DNA of 26,307 nucleotides from CAMLDH01 sp966250375 (GTDB taxonomy: Bacteria > Pseudomonadota > Gammaproteobacteria > Burkholderiales > Burkholderiaceae_D), in NCBI GenBank assembly GCA_966250375.1, contig CBINHE010000058.1, forward strand, positions 1 to 26,307, read 5' to 3'. This document shows positions 23,657 through 26,307 of the stretch, piece by piece. A model generated the notes under the pieces. It had not been told where the DNA came from. It did no database searches and worked only from the letters and a program-made list of their open reading frames with translations. Positions within the stretch are counted from its first letter, which is position 1; each line of letters opens with the position of its first letter. The position numbers and the translations under genes were made by a program.

Positions 23657-25042
23657 ATGAACGACAGTATCAGCCCGGCTCACAGCACCAAGGAATATCA
23701 ATCCATTAATGCCACTCACCATATTTTCCCTTTCGAGGATCTGAAAGCGGTAAACGTCGACCAAACGCGCGTCATGGTAAAAGGCGAAGGAATGTATTTA
23801 TGGGACAGCGAGGGTAAGCGTTATCTGGATGGCATGTCCGGTCTGTTCTGTACTGCTGTCGGTTACGGTCGCAAAGAACTGATTGAAGCCGCGACTCGCC
23901 AGCTGGAAGACCTTTCATACTGCAGCATGTTTTTCAATACGACGCATGCGCCAGTCGTCAATCTCTCGGAAAAGCTGTTTGAACTGCTTCCCAAAAAATA
24001 TAGCCGCATCCTTTATACCAATTCCGGCTCTGAAGCAAACGAAGTCCTGATCCGCACTGTCCGCCGTTACTGGGACATCGTCGGCAAGCCGGAAAAAAAG
24101 ATCTTGATCAGTCGTGAGAACGCTTACCATGGATCGACAGTCGGCAGCGCCTCTCTGGGCGGCATGAAATATATGCATGAAGCGGGCGATCTTCCGATTC
24201 CCAACATACAGCACATAGGACAGCCATACTGGTACGCCTATCAGGGCGATTTGACGCCGGAAGAATTCGGGCTGGAGGCGGCACAGGAACTGGAAACAAG
24301 AATCCTTGCGCTGGGAGCGGACAAAGTGGCTGCATTTGTCGCAGAGCCCTTTCAGGGCGGAGGCGGCTTGATCTTTCCGCCTGCCACCTACTGGCCGGAG
24401 ATTCAGCGAATCTGTCGCAAGTATGATGTGCTGCTTTGCGCGGATGAAGTGCAAGGCGGCTTCGGCCGTACTGGCGAATGGTTCGCGCATCAGTATTTCG
24501 GATTTGAGCCGGACACCATTTCAATCGCCAAAGGTTTAACCTCCGGCTACATCCCGATGGGCGGCCTCATCCTTTCCCGCCGTATCGCCGACACGCTGGT
24601 GGAGCAAGGCGGGGGGTATGCGCATGGGTTGACTTATCAAGGGCATCCTGCCGCCGCCGCTGTGGCGCTTGCCAACCTGAAGCTGCTGGACGAAGGGGGG
24701 ATCGTCGCCAACGTCAAATCCGACACCGGGCCATACCTGCAAAACAAACTGCGCGATGTATTCAGCGACCACCCCTTGATTGGAGAAATACAAGGCGTCG
24801 GCGCCATCGCAGCGCTCCAGCTTACGCCGTCGAAAGCAACGAAAAAACGTTTTGAAAATGAAGCCGCCGCGAGCACCTTTTGTATGCAAGTGGGACTGGA
24901 GGGAGGCATCATTGTCCGCCCAACGCTCGGGCGCATCGTCATAGCGCCGGCGCTCATTGCCACGCATGCGGAACTCGATGAGCTGGTCGACAAATTGAAG
25001 CGCGCGGTCGACTGCACTGCCCTGGTGTTTCGCATCATGTAA
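23657..25042 (+). CDS. Class III (omega) aminotransferase, PLP-dependent
   Basis: A 461-residue fold-type I aminotransferase. Family signatures in order: GLFCTAVGYGRKELIEAA, YTNSGSEANEVLIRTVRRYW (phosphate-binding region), ENAYHGSTVGSASLGGM, AEPFQGGGGLIFPP, CADEVQGGFGRTGEWFAH, and the PLP lysine at residue 292 in SIAKGLTSGY. It resembles putrescine/taurine/beta-alanine:pyruvate transaminases, acting on an omega-amine with pyruvate or another keto acceptor. The ATG at 23657 has AAAGGA five bases upstream. Upstream in-frame GTG (23558) and ATG (23642) would add an atypical Pro/Ser-rich tail. It is divergent from the SDR gene; the two could act in one amine/alcohol pathway. Confidence 0.93.
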   Translation: MNDSISPAHSTKEYQSINATHHIFPFEDLKAVNVDQTRVMVKGEGMYLWDSEGKRYLDGMSGLFCTAVGYGRKELIEAATRQLEDLSYCSMFFNTTHAPVVNLSEKLFELLPKKYSRILYTNSGSEANEVLIRTVRRYWDIVGKPEKKILISRENAYHGSTVGSASLGGMKYMHEAGDLPIPNIQHIGQPYWYAYQGDLTPEEFGLEAAQELETRILALGADKVAAFVAEPFQGGGGLIFPPATYWPEIQRICRKYDVLLCADEVQGGFGRTGEWFAHQYFGFEPDTISIAKGLTSGYIPMGGLILSRRIADTLVEQGGGYAHGLTYQGHPAAAAVALANLKLLDEGGIVANVKSDTGPYLQNKLRDVFSDHPLIGEIQGVGAIAALQLTPSKATKKRFENEAAASTFCMQVGLEGGIIVRPTLGRIVIAPALIATHAELDELVDKLKRAVDCTALVFRIM

Positions 25043-25118
25043 ACGACATGCCTTATCCCTGTGACGGCACCTGAACTTAACTACAGAAAAAGGTTTTGTC
25101 GCTATTCCGCAAATGGAA

Positions 25119-25151
25119 ACGTCCCTCTGAACACGCAATTCAGAGGGACGT
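25119..25151. terminator. Strong hairpin between convergent aminotransferase and RTX genes
   Basis: A perfect 13-bp stem (25119-25131 with 25139-25151) and a 7-base loop. On the minus strand it is followed by TTTCCATTT, which suits termination of the RTX gene. It may serve both genes. Confidence 0.75.
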
Positions 25152-25169
25152 CATGAAGCAAAGTAATAA

Positions 25170-26307
25170 CTACATTAGCCTGGGCGACAGATCCTGCAAT
25201 GCGCCAGGTGTCTGCAAGCTCTGATTCGCAGTGCCGAACTGCGGACTGGAGAGCAAAGCCTGCGCTGGCGTTGCCGAGATGCTCGACAAGTTACCGTTCT
25301 TCGCATACTGATACGCCAAATCGCCGCCAATGGCAGCCGTGTCGCTGCTGTTGAGATAAAAGTCCAACAACGCCGACGACAGCGCCCAGCTAGTGAGCGT
25401 CGGCGTAGCAGCACGCGCTTGATCGAACTGCGCTACCAGTCCATCAAAGTTGAACTGCTCGATCTTCTTGTTATTAAGTTTATTGGTCGATGCGGCAACG
25501 TAATCCGCAGTCCCTTCAATCACAACCTGAAGGTTGGCTACGCTATGGTTGTTGACATCGGCATACCAGTCCTTGAACGTTACCTGCTCATTTGAACCGG
25601 TGACAAGAATCAAATCGTTGGAATTTTTCTTGAACTGAAGATCCGAATACTGGATTCCTTTACCCAATGAAATGGTATTGTCCTTGCCCACGCTGGCATT
25701 CACGATATCTTGACCATCGCCTCGGTTAAAGGCAATCACGTCCGCGCCGGTACCGGTTACGATCATGTCATCGCCAGCACCGCCGGCAATGAAGTCATTG
25801 CCTGACCCGGCTGTAATGGTGTCATTGCCGCTTCCGCCATCCAGTAAATTGTTACCCAGCGTATCCGTCAACGTGTCAACACCCGCACCGCCCTGCAAGA
25901 GATCCGTGCCGCCATTGCCATTCAGCGTATTGTTGCCGGCATTGCCTGTCAGGAGGTTGTTGAGGGTATTGCCGGTGCCGTTGATCGCAGCCGTGCCGGT
26001 GAGCGTGAGATTTTCGATCTCGGCACTTAACGTATAGGTAACGCTGGACTGGACCGTGTCGGTGCCCTCTGCTGCATTCTCCACTACCACGTCACCAATA
26101 TTGTCTACTACGTAGATGTCGTTGCCAGCACCACCGCGCAGCGTGTCCGCACCCGCATCACCATCCAGCGTATTGTTGCCGGCATTGCCTGTCATGAAGT
26201 TATTCAGTGCATTGCCAGTACCGTTGATCGCATCCGTGCCGGTCAGGACGAAATTTTCGACATTCGCACCCAGCGTATAGGTGACGCTGGACTGGATCTT
26301 GTCAAAA
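25170..26307 (-). CDS. RTX calcium-binding repeat protein, C-terminal part (runs off the window)
   Basis: The reading frame is open to the right edge, so the N-terminus lies outside; 379 codons are visible. It has hemolysin-type nonapeptide repeats (GGAGNDIYVVDN, LDGGSGNDTITAGSGNDFIA, GGAGDDMIV) and an 81-residue longer repeat (SVTYTL, ENLTLTGTAAINGTGN, NNLLTGNAGNNTL) seen twice. A non-repeat C-terminal region follows (about the last 150 residues). Such proteins are secreted by type I systems through an uncleaved C-terminal signal and fold on binding calcium outside the cell. Enzyme or adhesin function depends on the missing N-terminus. It ends at a strong hairpin. Confidence 0.93.
   Translation of the reverse strand, partial: FDKIQSSVTYTLGANVENFVLTGTDAINGTGNALNNFMTGNAGNNTLDGDAGADTLRGGAGNDIYVVDNIGDVVVENAAEGTDTVQSSVTYTLSAEIENLTLTGTAAINGTGNTLNNLLTGNAGNNTLNGNGGTDLLQGGAGVDTLTDTLGNNLLDGGSGNDTITAGSGNDFIAGGAGDDMIVTGTGADVIAFNRGDGQDIVNASVGKDNTISLGKGIQYSDLQFKKNSNDLILVTGSNEQVTFKDWYADVNNHSVANLQVVIEGTADYVAASTNKLNNKKIEQFNFDGLVAQFDQARAATPTLTSWALSSALLDFYLNSSDTAAIGGDLAYQYAKNGNLSSISATPAQALLSSPQFGTANQSLQTPGALQDLSPRLM

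Overview
The window comes from a Gram-negative proteobacterium, most likely a betaproteobacterium of the Burkholderiales. This rests on the type III secretion gene order, the NodT-type efflux lipoprotein and the moderately high GC. The lineage is an inference; there is no rRNA or tRNA gene to anchor it.

Left third (1-9840): part of a type III secretion system (T3SS). An ECF sigma factor on the minus strand (309-884) faces a plus-strand set sctD-N-O-P-Q-R-S-T-U. The 541-base divergent region holds an 88% identical 57-bp direct repeat and one site resembling an HrpL-type ECF promoter (GGAACT-N16-TCACCAA). sctD/N/O/P and sctQ/R are joined by 4-base stop/start overlaps. sctQ has a well-placed internal start for a free C-terminal SpoA domain. 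A cluster of palindromic repeats sits between sctS and sctT. The other T3SS genes (C, V, J, K, L, I, F and translocators) are not here.

Middle (10047-16883): a visibly GC-richer RND drug-efflux module. An outer-membrane lipoprotein gene is divergent from a tetR-type regulator, followed by a periplasmic adaptor and an RND pump. Two operators of identical layout (AAGTGACT-N13-GTCACT) lie on either side of tetR, one at the divergent promoters and one at the pump promoter. Behind the pump is a 5'-truncated PaaI-like thioesterase fragment. The module looks inserted between the T3SS genes and the next gene.

Right-middle (16961-20173): an unrecognised 1070-residue protein on the minus strand. It has a hydrophobic Gly/Ala hairpin, helical charged regions, and a C-terminal pair of 29-residue acidic, tyrosine-containing repeats. 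It is a candidate T3SS effector or translocator-like protein.

Right (20557-26307): a membrane fatty-acid desaturase, a GNAT-like protein, a short-chain dehydrogenase, a class III (omega) aminotransferase, and the C-terminal part of an RTX calcium-binding protein that runs off the right edge.

The most unusual content is a family of modular palindromic repeats at three loci (1-137, 7441-7681, 21658-21905). The linkers are conserved, but the palindromic arms differ from copy to copy while staying self-complementary. The third copy is bounded by near-perfect inverted repeats and a 7-bp direct repeat, like a small transposed element. Its removal would join an upstream reading frame, which has a good ribosome binding site, in frame to the GNAT gene.
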